This document shows, piece after piece, positions 39,648-47,935 of a stretch of DNA of 64,000 nt. The notes beneath the pieces are model-generated. The model worked only from the letters and a program-made list of their open reading frames with translations. It was not told where the DNA came from and searched no databases. The position numbers and the translations under genes are program-made. Location: assembly GCF_030268005.1 (NCBI RefSeq), contig NZ_BRZC01000007.1, positions 490,365 to 554,364 on the forward strand. The letters run 5' to 3'. This stretch comes from Microbacterium arabinogalactanolyticum (lineage in GTDB: Bacteria; Actinomycetota; Actinomycetes; Actinomycetales; Microbacteriaceae). Positions within the stretch are counted from its first letter, which is position 1. Each line of letters begins with the position of its first letter.

Positions 39648-41078
39648 ATGTCCACCATCACCAGCACCATCAACACCATCATCGGCGAGCCCGAGGTCGT
39701 GGAGGACGCGTCGACCGCCGAGACCAGCGCGGCCTGGAAGCTGCTGAAGGATGCCGCGATCGCGCTGCGCCCGCTGCAGATCAAGGACGGCTCGGTGCCG
39801 GAGGCCGCCGACCGTGAGGCCGCCGCCCAGCACGTCGCCGAGATCATCGCGGGCATCCGCGCGCTCGCCCCCGCCTTCCCGCACGACGCCGACTACCTCG
39901 ACGCACTCGTGGTCGATTTCCAGCGCTGGGCGGACGGCGGCTTCACCGAGCCCGACTTCCTCGACTCGCTGATGGCGTTCCAGCCCCAGCAGCACCGCAT
40001 CGACGGCATCCGCCACCTCGTCGTCTTCCCGATGTACACCCAGAACGGCTCGAGCGACCGCCTCGTGGAGGCGCTGATCGTCGAGACGATCTGGCCGGAG
40101 TTCATCGCCGAGCTCGAGGCCGGCGACTACGGCAACAAGCTGTTCGTCTCGCTGCGTCTGGTCGACTTCACCCCCGGCTACGACACGAACTCGGCCGTGC
40201 TGTTCCCCGAGACCGTCGCGATGCGCGAGATCCCCTCCTTCACCTGGGGCGCGATCTTCCAGGACCGCGAGGCGGCCCGCTACCGTCGCGTGGTCCGCGC
40301 AGCATCCGAGATCACCAACCTCGAACTGCCCGAGCGCGCCGCGGCCATGCTCGACGACCAGCAGATGACCGAGAAGACCTTCGTGATGTGGGACATCATC
40401 CACGACCGCACGCACATGCGCGGTGATCTGCCCTTCGATCCGTTCATGATCAAGCAGCGGATGCCGTTCTTCCTGTACTCCCTCGAGGAGATGCGCTGCG
40501 ACATGACGGCGTTCCGCGAGTCCGTGAAGATCGAGCGCGCGTTCGACGCCCGCGTCGCCGCGGGCGAGCAGCTCACCGAGGCCGAGCAGGAGATGCACGA
40601 CTACGCGCACCTCGTGCAGTACGCGGTGATCTTCGACCGCATCTTCCGCTTCGCGATCACGGGCAACCGCACCCGCAACTACGACGCGGTCGGCGGTCAG
40701 CTGCTGTTCGCCTGGCTGCACCAGCACGGCGTGCTGCACTGGACCGACACCGCGCTCGCCTTCGACTGGGACAACGTGCCGGACGCCGTCGTCGCGCTGG
40801 GTGACGCGATCGACGACCTGTACTGGCACTCGATCGACCGCCCGAAGATCGCGCACTGGCTGGCGGCCTACGAGCTCGTCCGCGGCACACTCACCCCGCA
40901 CCCGGCATCGCAGTGGGCACGCGGGCTGTCCGACGAGATCCTCGCCGGCGCCCCCAAGGGCTACACCGATGCCGTGATGGACGACGAGTTCCCGCTGTCG
41001 ATGTTCTTCGAGACCCTCGACAAGAAGATGAAGCCGGTCATCGAGTCGACCGTCGGCATCCGCGGCACCGATCTGTGA
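39648..41078 (+). CDS. DUF6421-like protein of unknown function
   Basis: 476 residues with a GGAGGG site. The protein is soluble and conserved-looking in actinobacteria; I match it to DUF6421 from overall pattern. Possible metal-site residues are I-I-H-D-R-T-H-M-R-G, Y-S-L-E-E-M-R-C-D and Y-A-H-L-V-Q-Y-A, a His/Glu arrangement reminiscent of helical hydrolases. F-P-E-T-V-A-M-R-E and F-T-W-G-A-I-F-Q-D-R-E-A-A are other likely conserved blocks. Divergence from an Lrp regulator suggests a role in amino acid metabolism or starvation. Confidence 0.65.
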   Translation: MSTITSTINTIIGEPEVVEDASTAETSAAWKLLKDAAIALRPLQIKDGSVPEAADREAAAQHVAEIIAGIRALAPAFPHDADYLDALVVDFQRWADGGFTEPDFLDSLMAFQPQQHRIDGIRHLVVFPMYTQNGSSDRLVEALIVETIWPEFIAELEAGDYGNKLFVSLRLVDFTPGYDTNSAVLFPETVAMREIPSFTWGAIFQDREAARYRRVVRAASEITNLELPERAAAMLDDQQMTEKTFVMWDIIHDRTHMRGDLPFDPFMIKQRMPFFLYSLEEMRCDMTAFRESVKIERAFDARVAAGEQLTEAEQEMHDYAHLVQYAVIFDRIFRFAITGNRTRNYDAVGGQLLFAWLHQHGVLHWTDTALAFDWDNVPDAVVALGDAIDDLYWHSIDRPKIAHWLAAYELVRGTLTPHPASQWARGLSDEILAGAPKGYTDAVMDDEFPLSMFFETLDKKMKPVIESTVGIRGTDL

Positions 41079-41102
41079 CCAGCACAGACGACTGACGCGC
41101 AG

Positions 41103-41158
41103 GTCTGAAGGACGACTCCGCTTCTGAAGGATGATTTCCGGCGGAGCGTCCTTCAGAC
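41103..41158. repeat. Long hairpin with internal repeat, between DUF6421 and SDR genes
   Basis: GTCTGAAGGACG-A-CTCCGC (41103-41121) pairs with GCGGAG-CGTCCTTCAGAC (41141-41158), an 18-bp stem with one bulge. The loop carries a second copy of the motif (TTCTGAAGGATG), which can pair with CATCCTTCA just downstream (from 41166). Probable terminator with an unusual repeat structure. Confidence 0.65.
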
Positions 41159-41195
41159 TCGCATCCATCCTTCATACGCGACGCTGGGAGCGCCC

Positions 41196-41840
41196 ATGAA
41201 CCGCACGATCCTTCTCGCCGGCGCGACGAGCGCTGCAGGCCTCACAATCACGCGAGCCCTGATCGAGGCGGGGGCCACGGTGATCGCGACCGGTCGCTCT
41301 GCCGAGCGCCTCGCTCCCCTCGCGGACGCCGGCGCACGGATCGAGGTGGCGGATGCCACGAGCCTGACCGACATGACAGCACTCGCCGAGCGTGTCGGAG
41401 CCGTCGACGGCGTGGTCCCGCTGGTCGGCGGATGGCGCGGAGGCGGCGGGCTCGCCGGTCAGAGCGACGAGGACTTCGACGCGCTGCTGCCCGCCCTTCA
41501 GGCGGTGCGCGCGACCAGCCGCGCCTTCGACGCATCGATCAGGGCGTCGGATGCCGGTCGCTTCGCGATCGTGTCGTCCACGGTCGTGAACAAGCCCCTG
41601 GCGGGCGGGGCGAACTACGCGACCGTCAAGGCCGCGGCCGAGACGTGGACCCGTGCCGTCGCCCAGGGATATGCGAAGGCCGCCCGCGACGCGGGAACCG
41701 ACCTGCACGCGGCATCCGTGATCTTCCGTGCTGAGGGCGCGCTCGCCCCGGACTCCCTGGCGCGCGCGGTCATCGCCCTGTGGGACGCGGACGCCGCCGA
41801 AATCAACGGGCGCGTCGTCGACCTCGCTCCACCCGCTTGA
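41196..41840 (+). CDS. Short-chain dehydrogenase/reductase
   Basis: 214 residues with a GGGAG site. The nucleotide-binding motif is A-G-A-T-S-A-A-G (slightly off the classical T-G-x-x-x-G-x-G), the catalytic Ser is in I-V-S-S-T-V-V-N, and Y-A-T-V-K is the Y-x-x-x-K pair. At 214 residues it is a short SDR. Substrate unknown. Its 3' end overlaps the convergent TMEM175-like gene by 38 nt. Confidence 0.83.
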   Translation: MNRTILLAGATSAAGLTITRALIEAGATVIATGRSAERLAPLADAGARIEVADATSLTDMTALAERVGAVDGVVPLVGGWRGGGGLAGQSDEDFDALLPALQAVRATSRAFDASIRASDAGRFAIVSSTVVNKPLAGGANYATVKAAAETWTRAVAQGYAKAARDAGTDLHAASVIFRAEGALAPDSLARAVIALWDADAAEINGRVVDLAPPA

Positions 41841-42450
41841 CCAGCCTGATCGCCGGGCCGGTCAGGATCATCAGGAACATCGCGAAGTAGCCGATCTGCG
41901 GCACGAGCAGCGCGACGACCAGCGCGACGACGAACAGAGCGACGGTCACCGCATCGGCGCGGATGCCGTCGCGCAGAAGCCCGTCGGGGATGTCATGCAG
42001 CTCCCGATGGCGCCGCAGGTAGGCGCGGATCGCCAGCAGTATGAGGTTCGCGACGATGAGGGTGCCGACGTACAGGCACTTCTGCGCCACGTCGTCGGGC
42101 ATGGCGCCCAGCATCGCCGTCGGCACGGGCAGCCACACGATCGTGAACATCCAGGCGACCGTCAGACCGATCAGCGCGCCGGACGTGCGCTCGACCCGGT
42201 CGAAGATCCGGTGGTGCGAGATCCAGAGCGAGGCGATCAGCACGAAGCTCATCACGAAGCTGAACAGCTGCCCGAAGTCCTCGCTGAGGTATTCGAGCAC
42301 CGTGCGCCCCTCGCGCCCGAGGTCGATGACGCCCTCCATCAGCGGAAGGATCAGCAGGGTCATCGCGATGGCGACCACCCCGTCGGTGAAGGCCTTCAGC
42401 CTGTCGGCGGAGAGCAGTGGACGTTCTGACGTCTCGTGCGTGTCGGTCAC
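41803..42450 (-). CDS. TMEM175 family potassium channel-like protein
   Basis: 215 residues from a GTG at 42450. R-L-K-A-F-T-D-G-V-V-A-I-A-M-T-L-L holds the F-[ST]-D filter-gate motif of helix 1 in TMEM175 (DUF1211) proteins, and six hydrophobic helices follow, with S-L-W-I-S-H-H-R-I-F after helix 3. Bacterial homologues form tetrameric K+ channels. The frame is open further upstream but overlaps the MFS gene and reads as Arg/Ser-rich non-coding sequence. Confidence 0.83.
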   Translation of the reverse strand: MTDTHETSERPLLSADRLKAFTDGVVAIAMTLLILPLMEGVIDLGREGRTVLEYLSEDFGQLFSFVMSFVLIASLWISHHRIFDRVERTSGALIGLTVAWMFTIVWLPVPTAMLGAMPDDVAQKCLYVGTLIVANLILLAIRAYLRRHRELHDIPDGLLRDGIRADAVTVALFVVALVVALLVPQIGYFAMFLMILTGPAIRLVKRVERGRRRAR

Positions 42451-42529
42451 CGGGGAATGCTCTCGCGAGGTCGTCGCCCCGTCAAGCACTGCCCGCGGCG
42501 ATCTGCGGAACGGACGCCGTACCGAGGGC

Positions 42530-43945
42530 TCAGTCCTCCCCATCGGCGGGAGCCGCCGGGTCGACGAGTCCGCCCCGTGCGGCGATCGGCGTGCTGGTCG
42601 GCGCGACTGCGGAACTGTCTCCCTCACCCGTCTCCGCAGTCGGAGATCCCGTGGCATCCTGCGCGTACGCGGCACTGAGCCGGCGATAGGCGCGTGTCGT
42701 GAACGCGATCAACGCGAGGGCCACCGTCGCCAGACCGGCGAAGAAGAAGATCAGGGCGATGCCGCGAGCCCGGCCGTCACCGATCAGCCATCCCCAGGCC
42801 GCCTGCCCGTCGGCGGACTTCATGAACGGGATGATCACATACTGGGCGATCGGTGCGATGAGGAACGCGGTGATGGGCGCCGCGGCGGCTTCCATGGCCG
42901 AAGCGAAGCCGAACACGCGGCCCTGCCGCTCGAACGGGACGACCTTCTGGATCACGGTCTGCTCGGCCGCCTCGATCGCCGGCACCAGCGCCATGTACAG
43001 CCAGATGCCGACCACGTAGAGCGGCCACCAATCGCGGATGGTGAAGAACGCCCCCAGGACCCCCATACCCACCACGAGCACCAGCATGGTGCGGATGGGG
43101 TTGCGCCCCAGGCCCTTGGCCGCGACCACTGCTCCGCCGATGAGGAATCCGGTGGACGCCACGGCGAGCGCGATTCCCCACAGCTGCACCGACATCATCT
43201 CGAGGCCGTACGGGTCCATCAGAGCCATGTAGACGCCGCCGATGAGGTTGTTGAACATCGAGAAGAACAGCAGCACGAACAGACCGGGGACGGCCCGGAT
43301 CGCCCGGATGCTGCCGCGCACGTCCATCGCCGATGGCGCGTCCGGGTCGATGGCCGGCGCCGATTCCGGGATCCGTACGAACAGGATGTGCACGAGAGAC
43401 ACGACGGTGAGGGCGACGGCGATCACAAGCGTCCCGCCCATGCCGAAGAACCCGACCGAGAGTCCGCTGAAGACGCTGGTGACGAGGAACGCCAGCCCCT
43501 GCACCGTGCCCACCATGCCGTTCGCGTTGGCGTGCCGTTCCTCCGGCACCAGCAGCGTCACGGTCGTGGACAGCGCGATGTTGCGCATCTGCTCGACCAC
43601 GGCGCCGAGCAGGATGATGCCCGCGAACAGCCAGAGCCACGGCCCTCCGAAGTCCAGCAGCGCCTGCTCGGGCTGCCACAGGAAGATCAGCCAGGCGAGC
43701 ACGAACGCGACTGTCGTGATCGCGCTGGAGAAGACGAGCACCGCTCGCTTGCGGTGCCGGTCGACGATCGTGCCGAACACGATGGAGAAGATCGCGATGA
43801 GCAGCATGTAGGCCCCGCCGACGATGCCGGTGGCCATCACGTTCCTCGTCTCGAGGTAGACCCAGAACGTCAGCGCGAACCACAGGAAGCTGGTGGTGAC
43901 GTTGGCGACCATGGTGTTCACCAGCACCTGCAGGAATGTGCGCAT
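42530..43945 (-). CDS. MFS transporter (MFS_3 / macrolide-efflux type)
   Basis: 471 residues from the ATG at 43945, with a TACCCT box 6 nt upstream (leaderless). Twelve helices; the N-terminal F-A-L-T-F-W-V-Y-L-E-T-R and the loop G-T-I-V-D-R-H-R-K-R-A-V-L match the MFS_3 group, which includes MefA-type exporters. The polar C-terminal tail is 60 residues long and Ala/Ser/Pro-rich. Probably a drug or metabolite exporter; substrate not predictable. It is divergent from the threonine aldolase gene. Confidence 0.85.
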   Translation of the reverse strand: MRTFLQVLVNTMVANVTTSFLWFALTFWVYLETRNVMATGIVGGAYMLLIAIFSIVFGTIVDRHRKRAVLVFSSAITTVAFVLAWLIFLWQPEQALLDFGGPWLWLFAGIILLGAVVEQMRNIALSTTVTLLVPEERHANANGMVGTVQGLAFLVTSVFSGLSVGFFGMGGTLVIAVALTVVSLVHILFVRIPESAPAIDPDAPSAMDVRGSIRAIRAVPGLFVLLFFSMFNNLIGGVYMALMDPYGLEMMSVQLWGIALAVASTGFLIGGAVVAAKGLGRNPIRTMLVLVVGMGVLGAFFTIRDWWPLYVVGIWLYMALVPAIEAAEQTVIQKVVPFERQGRVFGFASAMEAAAAPITAFLIAPIAQYVIIPFMKSADGQAAWGWLIGDGRARGIALIFFFAGLATVALALIAFTTRAYRRLSAAYAQDATGSPTAETGEGDSSAVAPTSTPIAARGGLVDPAAPADGED

Positions 43946-44026
43946 GGGACGAGGGTAGGCGGGAGCGCCGACATCCGACAGGGACGTCTGGAGATCGGGA
44001 CGGATGCCACGCTCTAGGCTTGTACG

Positions 44027-45094
44027 GTGAGCACTCTGCATGACACCGCCGTCCGCGGCTTCGCATCCGACAACTACTCCGGCATCCACCCCGAGGTGCT
44101 CGCGGCGATCGCCGCGGCCAACGACGGTCACCAGATCGCCTACGGCGAGGATCTCTACACGACCCGCCTGCAGGAGGTCTTCGCGCGGCACTTCGGCGAG
44201 GGCGTGCAGGCCTTCCCCGTCTTCAACGGCACCGGCGCGAACGTGACCGGTCTGCAGTCGATGCTGCCGCGCTGGGGCGCCGTGATCTCGGCCTCCACCG
44301 CGCACATCAACGTGGACGAGGGCGGTGCTCCCGAGAAGATCGGCGGCTTCAAGCTGCTGACCGTGCCGACCGACGACGGCAAGCTCACCCCTGAACTGGT
44401 CGACCGCGAGGCGTGGGGCTGGGGCGACGAGCACCGCGCGCAGCCTCTGGTGGTCTCGATCACGCAGTCGACCGAGCTCGGCACCCTCTACACGGTCGAC
44501 GAGATCAAGGCCCTCGCCGACCACACGCACGAGCGCGGCATGAAGCTGCACCTCGACGGTGCGCGCATCTCGAACGCCGCGGCGGCCCTCGACGTGCCGC
44601 TGCGCGCGTTCACGACCGACGCCGGCGTCGACGTGCTGAGCTTCGGCGGCACGAAGAACGGCGCCATGCTCGGCGAGGCCGTCGTGGTGCTGAACCCCGA
44701 GGCATCGGATGGCCTGATCTACAGCCGCAAGTACAACATGCAGCTCTCCTCGAAGATGCGCTTCGTCTCCGCCCAGCTGATCGCGCTGCTCGAGGGCGAC
44801 CTGTGGCTGCGCAACGCGCGCCACTCGAACGCCATGGCCCAGCGCCTGCGCGGCGAGGTCGAGGCCGGGCTCGCCGACGGGTCGATCCAGGGCGTGTCCT
44901 TCTCGCAGCCCACGCAGTCCAACGGCGTCTTCGCCGTGCTGCCCGACGGCGTCGCCGACAAGCTGCGCGAGAGCTTCCGCTTCTACGACTGGGACGCCTC
45001 CCGCAACGAGGTGCGCTGGATGTGCAGCTTCGACACGCAGGAGTCCGACGTCGACGCGTTCGTCGCCGAGCTCGGGCGGCTCACCACGGCCTGA
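44027..45094 (+). CDS. Low-specificity L-threonine aldolase (beta-eliminating lyase family)
   Basis: 355 residues, GTG start, with TAGGCT 6 nt upstream (leaderless). A fold-type I PLP enzyme: A-Y-G-E-D-L-Y-T near the N-terminus, H-L-D-G-A-R-I-S-N-A-A-A as the PLP-binding region, and S-F-G-G-T-K-N-G-A with the Schiff-base Lys. It splits threonine or related beta-hydroxy amino acids into glycine and an aldehyde. It is a monocistronic gene followed by a large palindromic terminator. Confidence 0.9.
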   Translation: MSTLHDTAVRGFASDNYSGIHPEVLAAIAAANDGHQIAYGEDLYTTRLQEVFARHFGEGVQAFPVFNGTGANVTGLQSMLPRWGAVISASTAHINVDEGGAPEKIGGFKLLTVPTDDGKLTPELVDREAWGWGDEHRAQPLVVSITQSTELGTLYTVDEIKALADHTHERGMKLHLDGARISNAAAALDVPLRAFTTDAGVDVLSFGGTKNGAMLGEAVVVLNPEASDGLIYSRKYNMQLSSKMRFVSAQLIALLEGDLWLRNARHSNAMAQRLRGEVEAGLADGSIQGVSFSQPTQSNGVFAVLPDGVADKLRESFRFYDWDASRNEVRWMCSFDTQESDVDAFVAELGRLTTA

Positions 45095-45107
45095 CCCCGT
45101 TCTCCTT

Positions 45108-45193
45108 CGCCGAGACCCCTACCTGTCGCCGAGACCCCTACCTGCAGACGTCTGCAGGTAGGGGTCTCGGCGGTTACTGGGGGTCTCGGCGGA
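45108..45193. repeat. Perfect 46-bp palindrome with flanking partial copies
   Basis: 45127-45172 is perfectly self-complementary (centre CTGCAGA-CG-TCTGCAG). A direct copy of one arm (CGCCGAGACCCCTACCTG) lies at 45108-45125 and a partial inverted copy (GGGGGTCTCGGCGG) at 45180-45193. It separates the convergent threonine aldolase and M3 peptidase genes. Confidence 0.75.
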
Positions 45194-45212
45194 TGCGGGT
45201 TCGGGTGGGGCG

Positions 45213-47126
45213 TCAGGCGGCGGGAGCGCCCAGCCACTCCCGGTAGGCGTCGACCGTGAAGGGGCGGCCGAGGAACGCCTCGATCAGATCGGCGGCATCC
45301 CTGCGCCCGCCCGGCTCGAGGATCTCGCGGCGGTAGCGGGTGGCGGATGCCTCGTCCATCAGCCCCGTGAAGCCGGTGAGCAGGTCGCGCGCGATCACGA
45401 GGCTCCACTGGTACGTGTAGTAGCACGAGCCGTAGCCGGTGAGGTGGCCGAAGGCGGCGTACGAGTGCGTCCCCCGCAGGTGCTGGAGGGGGCTCGACAC
45501 CTCGTACCAGTGGTCGGTGTCGGCCGCGAGGTCCGCGGGCCGGTCCATGTGCAGGTGGTACGAGACCCGGGCGTGACCCAGCTGCGTGCGCACCAGGAGC
45601 GCCCGGCCGAAGGCATCCGCCTCCCGCATCCGCGCGACCAGCTCCGCGGGGATGGGCGCGCCCGTCTCGTCGAGCGCGAAGGAGGCCAGCACGTCGGCAT
45701 CCCACACCCACTCCTCCAGCATCTGGCTGGGCGCCTCCACGAAGTCCCACTCGGTGGCGACACCGGAGAACGGCGCCCACTCCTGGTCGCCGCCGAGGAT
45801 GTCGTGGACGAGGTGCCCGAACTCGTGGAAGAAGGTCTGCACCTGCCGATGCTCCATCAGACCGGTCGGGAAGTTGCAGACCAGGGCCGCCTCGGGCAGC
45901 ACGCGGCCGCGCACTCCGGGAGCCAGGCCGAAGACGGCGGCGTGGTTGAACTTGCCCTCGCGCGGGTGCAGGTCGAGGTGGATGCGGCCGATCCGCTCCC
46001 CCGCGCGCAGCACGTCGTACGACCGCACCTCGTCGTGCCAGGCGGGAACATCGACGGGGGCGTACTCGATGCCGAACAGGCGCCCGGTGGTGCTGAGCAG
46101 GCCGCCGAGGACGCGGGTGAAGTCGAGGTGGCGGCGCACCTGCTGCGCATCGACGGCGAAGCGCTCCTCGTGCAGTCGGGTGAGCAGGTACATCTGGTCG
46201 GCGTTGGTCACGCCCTCGGCATCCGGGACGTCCTCCCGCAGCCGCTCGAGCAGGATCGCGTACTCGGACTCGGCCGCCGCCTTCGATGCCTCGTCGACCT
46301 CGTCCAGGAACGAGGCGACCCGGGCTCCGGAGCGGGCCATGCGGTCCTCGGTCTCGTAGTCGGCCCAGCTGGCGTACCCGAGCAGCTCGGCGTGCTGCTG
46401 GCGGATGTCGAGCAGCTCGGCGAGAACGGGGTCGTTCTCGGGCCAGGCGAGGTCGGCGCGGGCGACGCGCAGCGCCCTGCGCGTCTCGCGGTCGTGCGCG
46501 TAGTTCATCACCACGGTCACGTCGAGGTTGTCCGTCGACACCGCGACCAGGCCGTCATCGCCGACCGGATGCCCGGCCAGGAAGTCCTCGGGGAGTCCGG
46601 CGAGCTTGTCCGGGGCGACGCGGATCTCGCGGCGTCCCTCGCGGATGTTCCGGGAGAAGGTCACGCTGAGCTCGGTCTCGCGGGCGGCGAACGCGCGCAG
46701 GCGCTCGCGGGTGTCGGCGTCCCGGTCTGCGCCGCCGCGGCGGAAGTCGCGCTGGATCTTCGCGAGCAGCCGGGCGGCGTCGGCGTCGAGCCCCTCGGCA
46801 TCCGCTGCACCGAAGACCGCTGCCAGCTCGGCGTCGGTCATCAGTTCGGCGTCCTTCGCCTGAGCGGCGGAGGTGCGCGATTCCGCGGCCTCGCGCACGG
46901 CCCGGTCGGGATGCACCTCGGCGAGCACCTCGGCCTCGTTGTACGCGCTGCGCAGCTCGATCTGCAGGTCGTTCCACAGCTGCAGCGACTCCAGCGCGGT
47001 GCGTGAGGAGCCGTCCTTCAGGCGGGCGGCGAGCTCGTCGACGTGCGCGAGGCGGTCGTCGGTGCGGGTGCTCGCGAACGCGAGCCAGTCGGCGGATGCG
47101 GTGGGGAAGGCGATGGGTTCACTCAC
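45213..47126 (-). CDS. M3 family metallopeptidase (oligopeptidase / Dcp type)
   Basis: 637 residues, GTG start. The zinc motif is F-F-H-E-F-G-H-L-V-H (about residue 431), with the third ligand Glu in the downstream E-W-D-F-V-E-A-P-S-Q-M-L-E-E-W. G-R-I-H-L-D-L-H-P-R-E-G-K matches thimet-type peptidases, as does the Y-x-x-Y-Q-W region near the end. It lacks a signal peptide, so it probably degrades short peptides in the cytoplasm. It is slightly shorter than E. coli Dcp. Confidence 0.9.
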   Translation of the reverse strand: MSEPIAFPTASADWLAFASTRTDDRLAHVDELAARLKDGSSRTALESLQLWNDLQIELRSAYNEAEVLAEVHPDRAVREAAESRTSAAQAKDAELMTDAELAAVFGAADAEGLDADAARLLAKIQRDFRRGGADRDADTRERLRAFAARETELSVTFSRNIREGRREIRVAPDKLAGLPEDFLAGHPVGDDGLVAVSTDNLDVTVVMNYAHDRETRRALRVARADLAWPENDPVLAELLDIRQQHAELLGYASWADYETEDRMARSGARVASFLDEVDEASKAAAESEYAILLERLREDVPDAEGVTNADQMYLLTRLHEERFAVDAQQVRRHLDFTRVLGGLLSTTGRLFGIEYAPVDVPAWHDEVRSYDVLRAGERIGRIHLDLHPREGKFNHAAVFGLAPGVRGRVLPEAALVCNFPTGLMEHRQVQTFFHEFGHLVHDILGGDQEWAPFSGVATEWDFVEAPSQMLEEWVWDADVLASFALDETGAPIPAELVARMREADAFGRALLVRTQLGHARVSYHLHMDRPADLAADTDHWYEVSSPLQHLRGTHSYAAFGHLTGYGSCYYTYQWSLVIARDLLTGFTGLMDEASATRYRREILEPGGRRDAADLIEAFLGRPFTVDAYREWLGAPAA

Positions 47127-47146
47127 CCGACCGAGCCTACGCGGGC

Positions 47147-47208
47147 GCCCTTCGTCTCGCTTCGCTCGCTCAGGAACCGGGTGGGATCGGGCGCTCGCTC
47201 AGGAACCG
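47147..47208. repeat. Dispersed intergenic repeat, copy B plus partial copy
   Basis: A 32-bp unit beginning GCCCTTCG and ending CTCAGGAACC (47147-47178), then a truncated second copy of its 3' half (47191-47208). The core matches the complement of copy A at 31620. Start (CCCTTCG) and end (TCAGG) are shared with the shorter repeat at 53670. Confidence 0.6.
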
Positions 47209-47217
47209 GTTCTGCTG

Positions 47218-47805
47218 TCAGCGCAGCAGACCGAGGTGCGCGAGTGCCTGGCGGAGCAGCGTGCCGCGGCCGCCCTCCATCTCGGCGGAGAGGCCGTCGG
47301 ATGCCGCTTCCTCCGGCGAGAACCAGGTGACCTCGAGGGCGTCCTGACGCGGCTCGCACGTCCCCGTCACGGGGACGACGAACGCCAGGGATACGGCGTG
47401 CTGCCGGTCGTCGTGGAAGGCGCTCACCCCGGGGATCGGGAAGTACTCCGCCACTGCGAACGGCGTCGGAGAGACGGGGAGCAGCGGGAAGGCCATCGGC
47501 CCCAGGTCGTTCTCGATGTGCCGGAACAGGGCGTCCCGGACGGTCTCGCCGTAGCGGACGCGGCCGGAGACCAGGGTGCGGGTGATCTCGCCGAGCGGCG
47601 TGGAACGCAGCAGCACGCCGATCGAGGTGACCTGGCCCGCGCCGTCGGTGACGACAGGGACCGCCTCGACGTACAGCATCGGCAGGCGGCGCCGCGCCTC
47701 TTCGAGCTCGATGTCGGACAGCCACGCCGGGTTGGAGTCCGCAGCGGGCACGTCGTCGAACCCGAAGCCGCCGTCGGGGTCAGGATCTGGTGTGCGCACC
47801 GCCAT
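47218..47805 (-). CDS. NUDIX hydrolase family protein (DUF4916-like)
   Basis: 195 residues. It matches the actinobacterial DUF4916 group: P-A-W-L-S-D-I-E-L-E-E-A-R near the N-terminus, then V-E-A-V-P-V-V-T, L-V-S-G-R-V-R-Y-G-E-T and S-L-A-F-V-V-P-V. The classical NUDIX box (G-x5-E-x7-R-E-U-x-E-E-x-G-U) is degenerate here, G-E-T-V-R-D-A-L-F-R-H-I-E-N-D-L-G, so catalysis is uncertain. It stands alone between two repeat regions. Confidence 0.8.
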   Translation of the reverse strand: MAVRTPDPDPDGGFGFDDVPAADSNPAWLSDIELEEARRRLPMLYVEAVPVVTDGAGQVTSIGVLLRSTPLGEITRTLVSGRVRYGETVRDALFRHIENDLGPMAFPLLPVSPTPFAVAEYFPIPGVSAFHDDRQHAVSLAFVVPVTGTCEPRQDALEVTWFSPEEAASDGLSAEMEGGRGTLLRQALAHLGLLR

Positions 47806-47818
47806 GAGACATTTCTAC

Positions 47819-47925
47819 CAGCCGCTCCGCGAGGGCGCGCCCCTGACAGGCTCGCCCCACCCAGCCGCTCCGCGAGGGCGCGCCCCGACAAGCCCACCCA
47901 CCCAGCCGCTCCGCGAAGACGCGCC
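47819..47925. repeat. Three tandem repeats of about 42 bp
   Basis: CAGCCGCTCCGCGA followed by GGGCGCGCC occurs at 47819, 47862 and 47903; the third copy has GAAGACGCGCC instead. Spacers are C/A-rich and similar. They lie between the NUDIX-family start and the end of the DUF6493-like gene. Confidence 0.7.
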
Positions 47926-47935
47926 ACGACCTCCT

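Noticed and set aside
42451..44824. Long upstream extensions of the TMEM175-like and MFS frames
   Set aside because: The added residues are Arg/Ser/Gly-rich and overlap other genes; internal GTG/ATG codons match the family N-termini.
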